DNA of 64,000 nucleotides, from positions 1 through 64,000 of the forward strand of contig JAVVTR010000005.1 of assembly GCA_036653535.1 (NCBI GenBank), given 5' to 3'. This stretch comes from JAVVTR01 sp036653535 (GTDB lineage Bacteria; Bacteroidota; Bacteroidia; Bacteroidales; P3). The notes beneath the pieces were generated by a model, which had not been told where the DNA came from, searched no databases, and saw only the letters and a program-made list of their open reading frames with translations. Numbering within the stretch: position 1 is the stretch's first letter; each line of letters starts with the position of its first letter. Shown piece after piece: positions 61,802 through 64,000 of the stretch. The translations under genes and the position numbers were made by a program.

Positions 61802-63016
61802 TTACGAAGAACTTATAATTTGTATAATTTGTTTACTTAAATATTCATAGTTAAGAGATTCTAAAACATACACTCTTCCCTTGCGCCCCATTTCTTCCCG
61901 CTCCTGCTTTGTCATAGAGCTCATCCGCTTAAGGACTCTATAGATTTCCTCCGCATTTTGAGCCTCTACCCTAAAGCCACACCCAAGCCGCTCTATACAT
62001 AAACTCGGATCATCCAAAGAGGCTATAATAGGTTTCTCTGCCAACATATAATCGGTAAGTTTATTAAAAGAAGTACCATATTTATGTAAGGTAGAATGTA
62101 CTCCTCCCATATATGCAATATCAAAATAACTTATCAAGGTAGGAATAGCAAGTTTATCCACCGCATCCAAAAAAAGAACATGTTTTAGTGCTTGTCTTTG
62201 TGCATATTGCATTAGATCTAATTTACACATTCCATCGCCTACCAAAACAAAAACAATATTCTCGTTTCTTGCCTTTAGTGCAACTTCTAAAAGGATCTCC
62301 AAAGCGTTCGACTTCGCATGCCCACCTGCATAACCTACGATTAGGGCTCCATCTCTTCTCCACTTTTCCAATAAGACCCTATGCGTTTCTGGTAAATCCT
62401 TTTTATTTTTCCAATCTTGTACATCAAAACCATTAGGAATACAATGAAATTTTCGCCCATCTAAACCCCTACTCTCCAAATACCCTTTCGTATTCCATAG
62501 CAAAGAAATAACATAATCGCTATGTTTACACATATAATCTTCCGCTCTTTGCATTAACCATATAAAGGGATGGAAAGAAGAATATCTACCTATTAATTTT
62601 GGAGATAAAGGCCATAGATCGTGTAACTCAAATACTAATTTAGCCTTACTTTTATTCGCAAGTATTTTTGCAGGATAAATATCCAAGGGATACGTCGAAG
62701 AGGCGATAACCACATCGGCATGGATGTCCAACAAACTTTTCCAATGCAAAAACAACTGAGCTATAAATATAAGCATAGAAAGAAAACGCCTTATGCCATT
62801 CTTTTTATACGTGGGCGTTTTCAGCCACCAATAATGAATACCACTAATCTGTTGATGCCCTGCTTGCGGTTGTTTTTTACGTAAATGAGAATAGGTTCCC
62901 CCCACAACAAAAACCTGATGTCCCATTTTTACCCATTCTTTACCCAGGTGATACGGTCGAAATTCCATACCCAACTCCGGAGAGCCTGCATAATGATTTA
63001 TGATTAATATCCTCAC
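61802..63016 (-). CDS. GT4-family glycosyltransferase (WbuB-like)
   Basis: A 404-residue GT-B glycosyltransferase. The N-terminal domain starts MRILIINHYAGSPELGMEFR with GKEWVKMGHQVFVV. The C-terminal nucleotide-sugar domain has VGYAGGHAKSNAL, VLVGDGMCK and the EX7E-like region around YMLAEKPIIASLDD. The start is GTG. It is likely to extend a lipid-linked glycan, adding aminosugar units in relatives. It lies 52 bp upstream of the aminotransferase gene. Confidence 0.87.
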   Translation of the reverse strand: MRILIINHYAGSPELGMEFRPYHLGKEWVKMGHQVFVVGGTYSHLRKKQPQAGHQQISGIHYWWLKTPTYKKNGIRRFLSMLIFIAQLFLHWKSLLDIHADVVIASSTYPLDIYPAKILANKSKAKLVFELHDLWPLSPKLIGRYSSFHPFIWLMQRAEDYMCKHSDYVISLLWNTKGYLESRGLDGRKFHCIPNGFDVQDWKNKKDLPETHRVLLEKWRRDGALIVGYAGGHAKSNALEILLEVALKARNENIVFVLVGDGMCKLDLMQYAQRQALKHVLFLDAVDKLAIPTLISYFDIAYMGGVHSTLHKYGTSFNKLTDYMLAEKPIIASLDDPSLCIERLGCGFRVEAQNAEEIYRVLKRMSSMTKQEREEMGRKGRVYVLESLNYEYLSKQIIQIISSS

Positions 63017-63165
63017 TGTAAATTTTATAAAATTCTAAACCCGTTCAAAGTTTTCAAATAATCAACACCCAACTATCCCCCTTTGTCACAAAGTTAAAAT
63101 GCAATATTCGCAATATTTTAACTTGTTTACAAATTTACAATCCTCCATTTATGGTATTTCTACTC

Positions 63166-64000
63166 TCACAAATATGTATAAAAATGTACATAATTTTTGG
63201 ATGCATCAAAATTATCTGCCCATAATGCACAAGCACTATTTCTTAATGTTTGTCCTTTTTTTAATATAAAATCCATTCCCTCTATAAAATCCTCTTCCTT
63301 TACATCTTTGGGTAAAAGGTAACCACTTTCCTCTTTTACTATTTCTCTATTTCCTCCTACCATCGTTGCCAATACAGGAATTCTCATCGCAATAGCTTCC
63401 ATTATAGACACAGGAATACCTTCTAAAAGGCTTAAGTTAACAAATAAATCCACATAATTATTCTGATAAAATTCCTGTATGGTCGAATTGTCTACCCTTC
63501 CATGAAGATAAACTTGAAAATTTTTACTCAAAATACTATCTAAAAACGTTTTCACTTCTCCTTTTTTTTCGCCATCTCCAAAATGATGCCATTCTACCTT
63601 TTTGTTTTTTGTAAAAGCATAAGCATATAAATTACGTGCAATAAGATCTACTCTTTTTATATTTATGATAGAAGAACAAGATACTACCCTTATAATAGAA
63701 GAGTCTTTTTCTGGCCATAAAAAATTTGGAGGAAGAAGAACCTCTATCCCTAAATAACGAGATTGAATTTTAAAGCTCTCTTTCGGGTAACGCTGTTTCA
63801 TAAACATACTTCCATCTTTGGAGCAAGGGAAAATACCATCCATTTGCAAAAAAGTGAAATTTCTGTACGGCAAATAAACAGAAACCATTTCTTCATATAC
63901 ATCAAAACCATGGGCACGAGAATAACATCGAATATTAGACAATATTTTCCATTTTTTCTTAGCCAAAGCGAAACCTAAAGGCGTATGATTCGTCCAATAA
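63166..64000 (-). CDS. GT4-family glycosyltransferase, 5' end outside the window
   Basis: At least 278 residues, with the frame open through the window edge: the first visible residues read YWTNHTPLGFALAKKKWK, upstream of an internal TTG. The C-terminal Rossmann domain has VSCSSIINIKRVDLI, HHFGDGEKKGEV, YLHGRVDN and the donor-binding stretch LSLLEGIPVSIMEAIAMRIPVLA. This is the EX7E pattern of GT4 enzymes (E-G-I-P then M-E-A). It acts in surface polysaccharide assembly. A 149-bp gap to the next gene has no clear promoter. Confidence 0.85.
   Translation of the reverse strand, partial: YWTNHTPLGFALAKKKWKILSNIRCYSRAHGFDVYEEMVSVYLPYRNFTFLQMDGIFPCSKDGSMFMKQRYPKESFKIQSRYLGIEVLLPPNFLWPEKDSSIIRVVSCSSIINIKRVDLIARNLYAYAFTKNKKVEWHHFGDGEKKGEVKTFLDSILSKNFQVYLHGRVDNSTIQEFYQNNYVDLFVNLSLLEGIPVSIMEAIAMRIPVLATMVGGNREIVKEESGYLLPKDVKEEDFIEGMDFILKKGQTLRNSACALWADNFDASKNYVHFYTYL

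Noticed and set aside
1..64000. CRISPR array, prophage, transposon or toxin-antitoxin system
   Set aside because: No regularly spaced repeats, integrase, transposase, phage structural gene or paired toxin-antitoxin genes were seen.

Overview
The window is chromosomal DNA from an AT-rich, Gram-negative, anaerobic member of the Bacteroidota, most likely order Bacteroidales; I cannot name the genus. Supporting evidence: promoters of the Bacteroidota sigma type (TTTG, 19-20 nt, TAnnTTTG) recur across the window; start sites are mostly preceded by A-rich stretches rather than strong Shine-Dalgarno sequences; there is a TonB-dependent receptor with a CarboxypepD-like N-terminal domain plus an ExbB/ExbD/TonB system; Rho carries the long N-terminal insertion typical of the phylum; an EF-G2-type paralog and DUF4293/DUF4831-type families are present; and ferredoxin-linked 2-oxoacid oxidoreductase KorAB points to anaerobic energy metabolism. 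Gene density is very high, with several overlapping genes. I see no insertion sequence, prophage, integrase or CRISPR array.

Layout. 0.2-2.3 kb: a flavodoxin/ferredoxin (EFR1-type) protein and a FemABX aminoacyltransferase-like protein. 2.7-7.7 kb: a membrane-bound WbpM/CapD-type nucleotide-sugar dehydratase, facing a three-gene WlbB-WbpA-WlbA operon for 2,3-diamino-glucuronic acid-type sugar nucleotides. 7.7 kb: tRNA-Asn(GUU) with its own promoter and terminator. 8.0-10.2 kb: EF-G2-like translation factor. 10.5-16.7 kb: HemW and an orphan histidine kinase, divergent from a TonB-dependent receptor and an FAH-family hydrolase. 16.7-21.7 kb: pgk, glmM, folD, ffh. 22-25.8 kb: a DUF4831-like secreted protein, a small basic DNA-binding-like protein preceded by repeats, kdsA, and a secreted protein of unknown role. 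25.8-33 kb: dnaB, mtaB/rlmB divergent pair, a membrane metallophosphoesterase, tonB-exbD-exbB. 33.4-35.7 kb: ispH-recF-dciA. 35.7-39.1 kb: topA-pfkA. 39.3-46.7 kb: a seven-gene leftward operon (DUF4293, yfcE-type phosphoesterase, rel, ackA, lpd, rfbC, lytic transglycosylase). 47-51.3 kb: rho, ispE, birA, pcm. 51.4-58.4 kb: Gfo/Idh oxidoreductase, long WcaJ-type initiating transferase, ferredoxin, a decayed family-2 glycosyltransferase, korA-korB. 58.4-64 kb: a surface-polysaccharide cluster (Wzx flippase, short PglC/WcfS-type initiating transferase, DegT aminotransferase, two GT4 glycosyltransferases, the last cut by the window edge).

How the genes fit together. Two themes dominate. The first is envelope glycan synthesis: sugar-nucleotide enzymes at the left, KDO-8-P synthase and RmlC in the middle, and flippase, initiating transferases, aminotransferase and glycosyltransferases at the right. 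Combined with a FemABX enzyme, the Wbp genes raise the testable idea that this organism makes a Wbp/Vim-type sugar like the one that links type IX secretion cargo to the surface in Porphyromonas and Tannerella. The second is core information processing and central metabolism (dnaB, dciA, recF, topA, rho, ffh, rel, pgk, pfkA, ackA, korAB).

Several starts were moved downstream from the longest open frame because the longer frame begins with TTG or overlaps a promoter (EFR1 protein, dnaB, rlmB, topA, lpd, DUF4293, ispE, ferredoxin, korA). Function calls rest on motifs and recall of families, not on a database search.
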